Shown here: piece by piece, positions 51,151 to 59,910 of the stretch
How the letters are laid out: the number at the start of each line of letters is the position of its first letter
Position numbering within the stretch: the stretch's first letter is position 1
NCBI RefSeq assembly: GCF_009002475.1
Contig: NZ_AP019860.1
Coordinates: forward strand, 5,114,001-5,178,000
Origin: Candidatus Uabimicrobium amorphum
GTDB taxonomy: Bacteria > Planctomycetota > Uabimicrobiia > Uabimicrobiales > Uabimicrobiaceae
Direction of reading: 5' to 3'
Length of the DNA: 64,000 bases
Notes under the pieces: generated by a model
Databases searched by the model: none
Told to the model about the DNA's origin: nothing
The model's input: only the letters and a program-made list of their open reading frames with translations
Made by a program: the position numbers and the translations under genes

Positions 51151-53577
51151 ATGCACGATGAATTTTTTAAATTTTGGGAAAATGCTGCCAAAAATTATCA
51201 AAAAGCTTTCGAGTCGTATAAAAATTTTTCGCCACAATCTATGCAAAATGCCACGCCCGAAACTATGATGAGTAGCTTTATGCAAGCTGGCCAACCATTT
51301 TTGGATATGATGCAAAAATGGTATCAAGAGATGAGCAAGTTGCATATGAACCAAGGTTCTGAAGAGTATTTACGCCATAAAAACCAGCAAATGTTCGGTC
51401 TCATGGAGAACATTGATCAAAAGATGTTTGATGTTTTGTCAAAAATGACGGCAGAAAACATGGCGGACAGCTATCAAAAGACCCTTGACAAAATGGGAAA
51501 TGCCAGTAAACAGTTTGATATGCAAACGATGATGGATTACCTGCAAACAATCACGACTGAGTACTTACGAGATATTGAGGCTATCCCTGAAAATGCCAAG
51601 AAAATTAATGTAGAGCATCTTTGGGAAATCTGGACGAAAATGCTGGCAAATCCCAACGATGAAGAAATGAAAACCTACAGCAAAAGACTACAAGAAAGTC
51701 TTGCGGTAAAACTCAAATACGGTATGGAATATTATGCCGATCCTGAAAAGACAAAAGTGGGTTTTTCTCCACGCAATTTAGTGTGGAAAAAAGACAAATA
51801 TCAACTATTTCACTATCCCGCTGTGAATCCCAAAAAAAATACCACTCCAGTTCTAATTGTCTACTCTCTTATCAATAAACCCTACATTTTAGACCTACTT
51901 CCTGGATGTAGTTTCATTGAATATTTGACAAAAGAAGGTCTTGACGTCTATTTGATTGATTGGGGTGAACCTGATTACGATGATCGCAAAATAACACTTG
52001 ATCACCTTATTTCTCCCGTGATTTCAGGAGCGGTTGACTTTGTTGTTGAGTATAGCAAGAGTGAAAAGGTTTCTATTCTAGGTCATTGTATTGGCGGTAT
52101 ACTGGCAACGCTTTATGCGGCGCGCTATCCCGAAAAAGTAGAACGTTTAGTTACATTGACAACACCCATTAGTGGTACAGATGGTGGTATTGTTGGTTTG
52201 TGGGCGCATTTGTTGCCTACAGAGCAAATACTACAGACATTTGGGAATATGCCTGCAAAACTAATTCGTTACACGTTTATTGGTTTGAAGCCATATTATG
52301 AAGTGATTCGTTGGAAAAAGTTCTACGAAAATTTAGACAAAATGAATGAGCAAGCGATGACCGCTTTTTGCGCCGTCGACAAGTGGATTAACGATAATAT
52401 TGATGTTCCAGGTGAAGTTTTCCGTAAATTTATTTTGGAAATTTATCAGGAAAATCGTTTGAGCAAAGGGCAGACGAATATCAATGGTAAAAACGTATCG
52501 CTAGCGAATATTACCTGTCCATTATATAACGTAATTGCCGAAGATGACTGGATTGTTACCCCGCCATCAGCAAAAGTTCTCAATGACAATGTTGCTAGTG
52601 AGGTGAATATCCAGAAAATTATACCCGGGCAACATTTGAGCATTATTTTTCATCCGAAGAATCGTCCTGTTTGGAAAGAAATGCTCGATTTTTTTTGTGG
52701 GGATGTGCCACAGGAAAAAAAAGCGACAAGTGATCACAAGTCGCAACAACAAAAAAAAAATGCAACGGTGAGTAAAAAACTAGATACACAACAAAAGGAG
52801 ATAAATCTTATGCGTATGCAAGACAGAGTTGTAATGATTACTGGTGGAGCACGTGGGATTGGACGTGCTACGGTTTTAAAGTTTGCTTCAGAAGGTGCCA
52901 AGGTGTGTTGGTGTGACCTTGATGGTGATGCGAATAAAGCTCTACATGAGGAGTTAGGTAGTGAGAATCACAGCTATCACCATGTAAATGTGACAGACCG
53001 CAATGCCGTTAGAGAATGGGTTCAACAAATTGTAGATAAGCATGGTCGCATTGACGTTCTTGTAAATAATGCTGGTATTACACGCGACAACTTCTTAGTG
53101 AAGGTAAAAAACGGTGAACTGGTGAAAGAAATGCCTGAGGAAGAATTTGATCAAGTAATTGACATTAATCTAAAAGGTGTATTCAACTGTACGCAAGCGG
53201 TAGCCCCTGTGATGATTAAACAAGAATCTGGTGTGATACTCAGTGCTTCTTCTGTTGTGGGATTGTATGGAAATATTGGTCAAACAAACTACGTAGCTAC
53301 CAAGGCGGGTGTTATTGGAATGACACAAGTATGGGCACGTGAGCTAGGCCGTTACAATATTCGAGTGAATGCAGTTTCTCCTGGTTTTATCGCCACAGAA
53401 ATGGTAAAAAAGATACCTGAAAAAATCATCGCTGGTATCGCGGGAAAAACCCCGATGAATCGCCTGGGAGAGCCACGCGAATTGGCGAATGTTTATTTAT
53501 GGTTGGCTTCGGACGAAGCGAGTTTTGTTTCCGGAGCAAATATTTCCGTTGATGGTGGACTTGTATGGGGAACATAG
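51151..53577 (+). CDS. PhaE-like - PhaC synthase - SDR reductase in one open frame
   Basis: The start is set at ATG 51151 (GAGGAG 6 bases upstream). The 808-residue frame has a helical PhaE-like N-terminus (about 1-180), a PhaC catalytic domain (about 200-530) with GHCIGG (C313), AEDDWIV (D466) and PGQHLSI (H495), then a Lys/Gln/Thr linker and a full SDR reductase (about 557-805: TGGARGIG, VNNAG, YVATK, the FabG/PhaB type) that makes 3-hydroxyacyl-CoA. The linker crosses ten A (52751-52760), and SD AAGGAG plus ATG at 52810 could start the reductase alone. See the separate site entry. Either a true fusion or two adjacent genes joined in frame. Confidence 0.88.
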   Translation: MHDEFFKFWENAAKNYQKAFESYKNFSPQSMQNATPETMMSSFMQAGQPFLDMMQKWYQEMSKLHMNQGSEEYLRHKNQQMFGLMENIDQKMFDVLSKMTAENMADSYQKTLDKMGNASKQFDMQTMMDYLQTITTEYLRDIEAIPENAKKINVEHLWEIWTKMLANPNDEEMKTYSKRLQESLAVKLKYGMEYYADPEKTKVGFSPRNLVWKKDKYQLFHYPAVNPKKNTTPVLIVYSLINKPYILDLLPGCSFIEYLTKEGLDVYLIDWGEPDYDDRKITLDHLISPVISGAVDFVVEYSKSEKVSILGHCIGGILATLYAARYPEKVERLVTLTTPISGTDGGIVGLWAHLLPTEQILQTFGNMPAKLIRYTFIGLKPYYEVIRWKKFYENLDKMNEQAMTAFCAVDKWINDNIDVPGEVFRKFILEIYQENRLSKGQTNINGKNVSLANITCPLYNVIAEDDWIVTPPSAKVLNDNVASEVNIQKIIPGQHLSIIFHPKNRPVWKEMLDFFCGDVPQEKKATSDHKSQQQKKNATVSKKLDTQQKEINLMRMQDRVVMITGGARGIGRATVLKFASEGAKVCWCDLDGDANKALHEELGSENHSYHHVNVTDRNAVREWVQQIVDKHGRIDVLVNNAGITRDNFLVKVKNGELVKEMPEEEFDQVIDINLKGVFNCTQAVAPVMIKQESGVILSASSVVGLYGNIGQTNYVATKAGVIGMTQVWARELGRYNIRVNAVSPGFIATEMVKKIPEKIIAGIAGKTPMNRLGEPRELANVYLWLASDEASFVSGANISVDGGLVWGT
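52751..52812 (+). promoter_or_regulatory. A10 slippery tract and internal ribosome-binding site at the synthase-reductase junction
   Basis: Ten A (52751-52760) lie at the junction. In the open frame they encode Gln-Lys-Lys. Gain of one A leads to TAA within about 5 codons, and loss of one A leads to TGA within 3 codons (after Met-Gln-Arg). About 35 bases downstream AAAAGGAGATAAATCTT precedes ATG 52810, a good start for a separate 255-residue reductase. Confidence 0.7.
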
Positions 53578-53578
53578 G

Positions 53579-55372
53579 ATGCAATATCAAAATATCTATC
53601 AAATGCTGTGCGCTACAGTAGAACGGTGTGCTGAAACCGCTTCTTATTTTCACAAGGTAGATGATGATTGGCAAACAGTTACATGGAAAGAATTTAAAGA
53701 TTTGGCAGACAATTTTGCCCTGGCGCTTTTAAAGCAAGGTCTTCAGCCAGGAGATACTGTCAGTATTCTCGCGGGAAACGACTTAGTATGGCCCGTTGCT
53801 GATGTGGGAACAATTGCAGCAGGGGGAATTGGAGTTGGTATTTATCCGAGTAGTTCACCGGAACAATGTGCCTATATTTTAAAGCACTCTAATTCCAAAT
53901 TTGTGGTTGTCGATACCGAGCCGCAATTGCAAAAGATTTTACAAATTCGCGAGCAAATCCCCGGATTGACAATCATTTCTAAGATAGCGAATGAAAATGC
54001 TATTTCTTGGGAGGAATTTTTGCAGCAAGGGGATCGCGGAGCTTGGGAGGCATACCAAGAAACAGCGATGAGTCGCGGTTATGATGATACAGTGGTTATC
54101 GTATATACATCAGGAACCACTGGACATCCTAAAGGTGCTTGCTTGAGTAATCGTTATGTGATAGCGAGTTGTGTGGCTCTTGATAAAGTTTTTGAGGCGG
54201 TGCGTAGTGACACATTTATTGAAAATGCCGATGACCAGTTTGTCACATTGTCTTTTCTTCCCTTTTGCCACGTCGCAGAGAGAATAAGTGGTATGTATGC
54301 GCGTATGTATTCGGGATTTTCCGCGTACTTGATAGATAATATTGCAAAACTATTTAGTTACATGCAAGAACTAAGCCCTCACATGTTTGGAGGGCTACCA
54401 CGTTTTTACGAGAAGATATACGCCAAAATACTCGATGATGTCGAAAATGGCAAAATCAACAAACAAGATTTCGACAAAGCGATGGACATCAATAAACGTG
54501 TAATTGCACAGCGCGACGATAATCAAACTCTAACCGCGGAATTGTACGAAGAGTGGAAGTGGGCAGAAGAGCACGTTTACAGTAAAGTGCGCAGTAGTTT
54601 TGGTTCGCGAATTGTCTCTTGTAGTTCCGGGGCTGCGCCGATTCCCAAAGAAGTTCTAGATTTATTTTTGTATGCGGGAAATTTAACGATTCTTGAAGCA
54701 TATGGGTTAACGGAATATGTGTGTTGTGCGTTTAGCACCCCACGAGCTCATCGGGCAAATTCTGTCGGAAAACCGATGCATGGTTGTGAAGTAAAGATTG
54801 CCGAAGATGGTGAAATTTTACTCAAAGGGCCACAGATGTTTACCGGGTATTACAACGATGAGAAAGCCACAAAGGAAGTCATTGATGACGACGGATGGCT
54901 ACACACCGGAGATATCGGTAAACTTGACGAAGACAATTTTCTATACATTACCGGTCGTAAGAAAGAGTTTATCAAAACTTCTACAGGGAAAAAAATTGCG
55001 CCGTTATATATCGAGAACTTATGTAAACGAAATCACTTACTCTCCAATATCATGGTATACGGCGACAACAAGAAGTACTTAACAGCGCTCATTACCCTAA
55101 ATGAAGTTGAACTTCGCAGCTACGCTAAAGTGCATAACCTGGAGTTTGATAGCTATGCCGATTTAACAAAGCATCCTAAAATTCAGGAGATTGTTGCGGA
55201 AGTAATCGCGGAAGTCAATGCTCAGGTATCGCGAACGGAGCAAATAAAAAAATATACCGTGCTCGAAAAAGACTTTTCTATAGAAGGAGACGAAATTACT
55301 CCTACGGGTAAAGTCAAACGTCGTATCGTCAATAAAAAATATCATGACGTGATTGAAAGTATGTACGTGTAG
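53579..55372 (+). CDS. AMP-forming acyl-CoA synthetase (long-chain FadD/FAA type)
   Basis: The start is set at ATG 53579, one base after the previous stop (the longest frame begins in the upstream gene). The 597-residue protein has the adenylate-forming core: YTSGTTGHPKGACL P-loop (near residue 180), SFLPFCHVAERISG, YGLTEY, HTGDIG, and GRKKEFIKTSTGKK with the catalytic Lys late in the C-terminal domain. It activates fatty acids with ATP and CoA, feeding beta-oxidation products or hydroxyacyl monomers to the synthases. The tight spacing puts it in the PHA operon. The end is followed by a hexamer repeat hairpin. Confidence 0.95.
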   Translation: MQYQNIYQMLCATVERCAETASYFHKVDDDWQTVTWKEFKDLADNFALALLKQGLQPGDTVSILAGNDLVWPVADVGTIAAGGIGVGIYPSSSPEQCAYILKHSNSKFVVVDTEPQLQKILQIREQIPGLTIISKIANENAISWEEFLQQGDRGAWEAYQETAMSRGYDDTVVIVYTSGTTGHPKGACLSNRYVIASCVALDKVFEAVRSDTFIENADDQFVTLSFLPFCHVAERISGMYARMYSGFSAYLIDNIAKLFSYMQELSPHMFGGLPRFYEKIYAKILDDVENGKINKQDFDKAMDINKRVIAQRDDNQTLTAELYEEWKWAEEHVYSKVRSSFGSRIVSCSSGAAPIPKEVLDLFLYAGNLTILEAYGLTEYVCCAFSTPRAHRANSVGKPMHGCEVKIAEDGEILLKGPQMFTGYYNDEKATKEVIDDDGWLHTGDIGKLDEDNFLYITGRKKEFIKTSTGKKIAPLYIENLCKRNHLLSNIMVYGDNKKYLTALITLNEVELRSYAKVHNLEFDSYADLTKHPKIQEIVAEVIAEVNAQVSRTEQIKKYTVLEKDFSIEGDEITPTGKVKRRIVNKKYHDVIESMYV

Positions 55373-55380
55373 CATTCTTC

Positions 55381-55488
55381 ATGACCGTGACCCTGACCGT
55401 AATCGTGACCGTAGCCGTAGCCGATTTACTCGGTCAAGGTCACAGTGACGATTACGGCTACGATTACGGTTACGGTGACGGCTACGAG
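55381..55488. repeat. Inverted pair of degenerate hexamer arrays
   Basis: Left array 55383-55423 runs in CCGTGA/CCGTAG phase, right array 55431-55488 is its reverse-complement type (TACGGT, GACGGC units), joined by a spacer GATTTACT. The pair would fold into a long imperfect hairpin. It is 8 bases after the acyl-CoA ligase stop and may end or stabilise that transcript. Related arrays are at 22252-22338 and 22513-22543. Confidence 0.75.
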
Positions 55489-55504
55489 TATTTTCACACT
55501 CAAC

Positions 55505-56581
55505 CTAATGCGCCAGTTGTTTTACTTCTCCATAGGAAGTACTAAAATCGCGATGGCGCAAATCCACAACTTCAATAAACGGTTCAAAAACTTGACAAAT
55601 ATACAGTTTTTTATTGTACAAAACCGCTGTAGATCCGCCATTAATTGATTCCCCACCATTATTGCGATAAATGCAATCTATCGTGTGTGTTTTCCAGTCA
55701 ATTCTCCACACCATTGTTGGCGAAGAAACACGAGGTGACAAGGAGTGTAGAAAAAATTTGGTTGTGTCGACATGCGACGCCAGTAGCGTTGTGTCACTAT
55801 TTTGCGTAAAGTTATCCCCTCCGCCTAGATTCTCCGCGAGTAACTGCTTGTCTTGTAGTATACCCGTTTGGGGATGACGCTTATACGACCATAGTTTACC
55901 ACTTGCCGAAGCACTCACCAGGAATTTTTTTTGCTGCGAGACATAGTGTACTCCATTGGCGTACTCTAAATCCTTAGCGGCCACAACCCATTTTCCTTTG
56001 TTGTAATGTACTACCGTCGAGCGTTCGCAAAAACCAAAAAGTTGTCCGAAACCTTGCGGTGGTTCGAGATAGCCGTTGGTAACGTAAAAACAGTCATCAC
56101 CTACAACGAATATGTCGTTGGGATTTATCAAGAATGGATGGTTAAAAGAACGTTGGTAGTGAAGTAAACCATCGCGCCATTCATATTTTAATATGGCGTG
56201 CCCATAAATACCCTTCCCACGCGTATTATCACCATGAAAACCATGATGCACCACATACACATCAAAAGATTTTTTTTGGGTTTTGCTTTGGTAAATATAT
56301 ATACCATGAGGTCGAAAAATAAGCCCCATCGGTTCGTTGCATCTCTCTACGCGTTTTGCCTCATCGGTTGTGAGATTAATAAGCCAAAAGTCACCTTGTT
56401 GGTACTTTTCGCGTCGCTCTAAACACGATACAAGAAGATGAGGTCGATCATCTATCGACACATACTGTATATCTTCAGGACCAGGTCCTACATTGATGTG
56501 GTATTTACTTGCGGTATGATTAATCAAGCGCGCGGTGGAGCATGCGGTACACAGTACTAAAAATAGCCAAAGTATTTTCAT
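55505..56581 (-). CDS. Lipoprotein with PON/SMP-30-like beta-propeller
   Basis: A 358-residue protein with a lipobox (LCTACS, Cys at about residue 14). The body has beta-propeller features of arylesterase/paraoxonase and SMP-30 families: GPGPEDIQYVSIDDRPHLLVS at the entry, FRPHGIYIY, NHPFLINPNDIFVV and a late NGVHYVSQQKKFLVS. These families hydrolyse lactones or phosphotriesters with calcium; the conserved Asn/Asp/Glu ligands (EDIQ, NPND) look preserved, but activity is not shown. GAGG lies 7 bases before the ATG. Divergent from the LRR gene with 195 bases between. Confidence 0.85.
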   Translation of the reverse strand: MKILWLFLVLCTACSTARLINHTASKYHINVGPGPEDIQYVSIDDRPHLLVSCLERREKYQQGDFWLINLTTDEAKRVERCNEPMGLIFRPHGIYIYQSKTQKKSFDVYVVHHGFHGDNTRGKGIYGHAILKYEWRDGLLHYQRSFNHPFLINPNDIFVVGDDCFYVTNGYLEPPQGFGQLFGFCERSTVVHYNKGKWVVAAKDLEYANGVHYVSQQKKFLVSASASGKLWSYKRHPQTGILQDKQLLAENLGGGDNFTQNSDTTLLASHVDTTKFFLHSLSPRVSSPTMVWRIDWKTHTIDCIYRNNGGESINGGSTAVLYNKKLYICQVFEPFIEVVDLRHRDFSTSYGEVKQLAH

Positions 56582-56776
56582 TTTTCGCCTCTATATGTGG
56601 AAGTCGTTTGGATGAATAAATGTAGATTGGCTATTCTAGCACCAAATGTCCCCACGGCAAATTTTTTGCATATTTTTCTTTTTTCATTTATTTTAGAGTT
56701 CATAATTACGTATATATTCTTACATATACGATGCACCTTAGACGTTGTTGGAAACTTTTTAGGAGAAACAAAAAAT

Positions 56777-58333
56777 ATGACAATTTCTGGCTTGAAAAAG
56801 TGGCTAATAAGGTTCGTACTTTCCTTTTTTGCCATGGTATTTTTAGCGGCAGTGATTTTCGCGGGGTGTTACGTCAAAGCACTTATCGATATTAAACGCA
56901 TTGATTCTAACGCGACGATTGAAACGTTTTCTTTTAACTGTATTGTCAGTTTTTACGGAGTTGTGGACAAAAGCAGTAAATATCCGCGAATTTTTTTCTG
57001 GCGTTTACAGCGCTTCCAGAGTTTTACGGCGGAGGACTGTGGTTATGTAAAAGACCTGCCTTATGTACAGCGCATAAAGAAAAATCAAAGCTTACGCTTT
57101 CGTAAAAATGAACCGTTATCTATTTTAGAATCTAGTATTCCATATATTACATCTGTTCGTATAAGAGAGTTTACTCATTTTCCTTTAGAAATCTTACGAT
57201 TGGCGAATTTGAAAGAACTGTATATTTCCAATAGCACAATTGAGGATTTGCCCGATGAAATTGCACAGCTACAAAATCTTGAAATAATATCTTTATATAA
57301 TAGTACTGGTTTTTCCATGTTGCCAAATACCATCGGTCAATTAAAAAAATTACGCAGACTTTTTATCAATGGCGGAAATATAACACTTCCGAATAGTATT
57401 ACCCAACTGACAAGTTTAGAAAAACTAGAACTTTTGAATTGTAAAATCGATAAGTTACCACGAGAAATAGGAAATCTCAAAAATCTTAAGTACCTAGTTC
57501 TTACGCGAAATTCATTAAAGAAGTTGCCTGAATCCGTTGTTAAGTTAGAAAATTTACAGCGACTTAGTTTGGAAAATAATGCCATTCAAGTTCTTCCCGA
57601 AAAGATGTTTTTGTTAAAGAATCTAATTTTTTTAAACTTGGGATCCAATACTTTTCGTGAGTTTCCAGTAAGTATTTGTGACTGTAAACAGTTGGAGACC
57701 TTAGTTTTGAAGAATAACAAAATTAAAAGTCTACCTGTTGAAATCTTGCAATTGCAGCAGTTGCGTTATTTGTATTTGGGATTTAACTTAATTGAAAAAT
57801 TACCTGAAGGTTTTTCAAAGTTGCAAGGTCTGAACGAATTGAGTTTGGAGGGAAATCAATTGGATAAATTTCCTTTGCAAACGGTGGAGTTACAATATTT
57901 AGACACCTTGTTTCTTAAGAAGAACAAGATCAAAGTTGTGCCAAATGAATTGGGTAAATTTAGAAGGTTAAGTTTTTTAGATATGTCTGAGAATAAAATA
58001 TCTGAATTGTCCAATGAAATTGGTCAAATACCTACACTTAGGTTGCTGTATTTACAGGGAAATCAATTGCTAGATTTACCTAGTGGTATGTATAAATCGA
58101 CGTCTTTGGAAGTTTTACATGTGGGCGACAATCAGATTGCAAATATTAGCTCGGATATAGTTAAAATGGTCAATTTACGTAGTTTCGACATTTGCAATAA
58201 CAAGCTCAAAACAATACCTGTGGAATTTAGAGGGCTACAACGCATAGGTTATTTGAATGTTTCTGGTAATTTAATCAAAGAATTACCGGAGGAGTTCAAA
58301 AATTGGCAAGGTGTTAGCGTGATATGGAAATAA
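56777..58333 (+). CDS. Membrane-anchored leucine-rich repeat protein
   Basis: The start is set at ATG 56777 with AGGAG 11 bases upstream; the longest frame begins 60 codons earlier without support. The 518-residue protein has an N-terminal membrane helix (about 14-35), about 90 residues of unclear fold, then about 15 leucine-rich repeats (about 125-515) of the LxxLxxLxLxxNxIxxLPxxI kind. The absence of other domains suggests an adhesion or interaction surface on the periplasmic/outer side. A GGGCGGAC hairpin lies 45 bases downstream. Confidence 0.9.
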   Translation: MTISGLKKWLIRFVLSFFAMVFLAAVIFAGCYVKALIDIKRIDSNATIETFSFNCIVSFYGVVDKSSKYPRIFFWRLQRFQSFTAEDCGYVKDLPYVQRIKKNQSLRFRKNEPLSILESSIPYITSVRIREFTHFPLEILRLANLKELYISNSTIEDLPDEIAQLQNLEIISLYNSTGFSMLPNTIGQLKKLRRLFINGGNITLPNSITQLTSLEKLELLNCKIDKLPREIGNLKNLKYLVLTRNSLKKLPESVVKLENLQRLSLENNAIQVLPEKMFLLKNLIFLNLGSNTFREFPVSICDCKQLETLVLKNNKIKSLPVEILQLQQLRYLYLGFNLIEKLPEGFSKLQGLNELSLEGNQLDKFPLQTVELQYLDTLFLKKNKIKVVPNELGKFRRLSFLDMSENKISELSNEIGQIPTLRLLYLQGNQLLDLPSGMYKSTSLEVLHVGDNQIANISSDIVKMVNLRSFDICNNKLKTIPVEFRGLQRIGYLNVSGNLIKELPEEFKNWQGVSVIWK

Positions 58334-58376
58334 AGCGTTGACATGCGAAAACGTTTATCGATAAAGATTTACAAGA

Positions 58377-58402
58377 ACGGGCGGACACAAGGTCCGCCCC
58401 TA
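58377..58402. repeat. GGGCGGAC hairpin repeat, copy 3 (inverted)
   Basis: GGGCGGAC (58379-58386) and GTCCGCCC (58392-58399) pair around ACAAG. Read on the minus strand it matches TGTAGGGGCGGACCTTG of the other copies. It lies between the convergent LRR and helical-repeat genes. Confidence 0.65.
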
Positions 58403-58431
58403 CATCGCGTTTTGCTATAGGTTGATTTTTT

Positions 58432-59793
58432 TTACTCAGAAATACTTCCCATTAGGAAGATATTACTCAATTCATCCCAGCGGCATTCTTTTAAACTACT
58501 TTGTTCGTGACCGTTGGTTCCCAATTCCAAATAGGTGAATAAATCGGTATTTTGCCAATGATTTCCACTCGGAGCTTCCACGCCATCTTCATCTATATTC
58601 TCTAGAAGCCCGTCTTTTTGCAGATGATGTAAATCTACGATTTGTTGTTGGAGAAGATGTTCGACTTCTTGATAGGTGTCCTCTTCGGCTTCGGGTAAGT
58701 CTTCCCAATCCTTGTTATACTTCACGGGTGGTTTAGAAAAAGCATCCTGGAGTATGCGCGCCACATCACTGATTTGTAAATCTTTGTCTTTGTAGCTTTC
58801 CAGTGTGTACAACGCGGATTTTAGATAATCGCTAAGAGGTTTTTTGTATATTTCGCGACGATCTTTTAACATGAGTTGTACAAAATCATAAAAGTCGCCC
58901 CATGTTTCGACTTTGTCTACATGCTGTTTATGGGGGTTTTTCCCTTGACTGTCTAGGATTTCATCGGCGTACTTGAGAACCTTTTCGTGGGAGTCGTTAA
59001 TCGAATACAACAAGATAGATTCATGAATAGGAAGAAATGGCGAAGCATCTTTTAATTGCTGTAAGACACGCGCTTTATTGTCTCCTGAAATTTTTCGGAA
59101 GCTCTCGAATAATTGCGGTTGTCCTTCTTCTACAAGCAGAAGAGTGGCCATGAGTAAATGGGCGTGTGTTTTGCCCGTTGTTATGTCGAGGTTGTCGGTA
59201 ATTTTTTGCAATAACTTATTGCGATCTTCAGATGAATAAGAGGGGGCATTACACGCCGCGGTAATGGCGGCATTGTCCATGATCTCTGCATCTTCAAGTG
59301 CGTTCATGAAGGATGGAGGAAGAGAATATGCTGTTAAACTGCCTAATATCTCTATTGCTTCGGAACTAACAGCATCAGTGTAGTAATTTTCGCTGTCGAT
59401 GACTTCTAGAAGTACAGGAGTTATTTTGTCGGCGATTGCGTTGGCTTCGGCAATTAAGTTGTCTGCTTTGTTTAGAACTTCCAACATAGCTAACTGTGCA
59501 TCTTTGTCTTGCGTTTTTAGGTGTTGTGTAACAAGTAAAATACTTGGAACGGGAATCATATAGTCCAAGGTTTTTCCCATGTTTTTAATCGCGGCAATAA
59601 TAAGTTTTAGGTAATCATTATTTTTTTCTGTTAATGTGCCAATAACTATGTCAAGAGTTTGCTGTGCGTTTTCTTGTTCAATATCTTCGATATTTACTTG
59701 CGACAAAACAGTTAGAAGTTCTTGTAAATTAGAGTCTATTATTGAGTGTACTTTATTGCTTTTTACAAGTTTTAAAACAGTATTCTGATCCAT
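58432..59793 (-). CDS. Helical-repeat protein of unknown function
   Basis: The start is set at ATG 59793 with GAGGATG upstream (the longest frame is 14 residues longer). The 453-residue protein is almost all helix with no signal peptide. Helix pairs with Leu/Ile/Ala spacing (for example NLQELLTVLSQVNI, LKLIIAAIKNMG, DAQLAMLEVLNKAD) suggest an alpha-solenoid of HEAT/ARM type, ending in an acidic tail (LPEAEEDTYQEVEHLLQ). No enzymatic motif. The upstream DusC-like gene is on the same strand with a 117-base gap that holds the 48-bp repeat. Confidence 0.78.
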   Translation of the reverse strand: MDQNTVLKLVKSNKVHSIIDSNLQELLTVLSQVNIEDIEQENAQQTLDIVIGTLTEKNNDYLKLIIAAIKNMGKTLDYMIPVPSILLVTQHLKTQDKDAQLAMLEVLNKADNLIAEANAIADKITPVLLEVIDSENYYTDAVSSEAIEILGSLTAYSLPPSFMNALEDAEIMDNAAITAACNAPSYSSEDRNKLLQKITDNLDITTGKTHAHLLMATLLLVEEGQPQLFESFRKISGDNKARVLQQLKDASPFLPIHESILLYSINDSHEKVLKYADEILDSQGKNPHKQHVDKVETWGDFYDFVQLMLKDRREIYKKPLSDYLKSALYTLESYKDKDLQISDVARILQDAFSKPPVKYNKDWEDLPEAEEDTYQEVEHLLQQQIVDLHHLQKDGLLENIDEDGVEAPSGNHWQNTDLFTYLELGTNGHEQSSLKECRWDELSNIFLMGSISE

Positions 59794-59813
59794 AAAAACA
59801 TCCTCGTAATTTT

Positions 59814-59861
59814 TTAGGGCGAACCTTGCGGTCACAGACGTTTAAGTGACGATACGCCCTA
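59814..59861. repeat. 48-bp palindromic repeat (copy 2, diverged chimera)
   Basis: Same length (48 bp) and same ends as the repeat at 1106-1153: read on the minus strand it begins TAGGGCGTATCGTCACTTAA and ends CGCCCTAA. The other half, AGGGCGAACCTTGCGG on the plus strand, looks more like the GGGGCGGACCTTGCGTCC element, so the element mixes features of both families. It lies 21 bases upstream of the helical-repeat gene start. Confidence 0.65.
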
Positions 59862-59910
59862 GTCTATATTTGTAAGGTTTTAACGCTTTTTGTAGCCTAT
59901 CCACTACATG

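Noticed and set aside
55445-55648. Plus-strand frame starting MTITATITVT
   Set aside because: The N-terminus is hexamer repeat DNA and the rest is antisense to the propeller lipoprotein gene.
56597-56776. 60-residue N-terminal extension of the LRR protein
   Set aside because: It has no start signal, while ATG 56777 has AGGAG and opens a proper membrane helix; the extension is also in the propeller gene's promoter gap.
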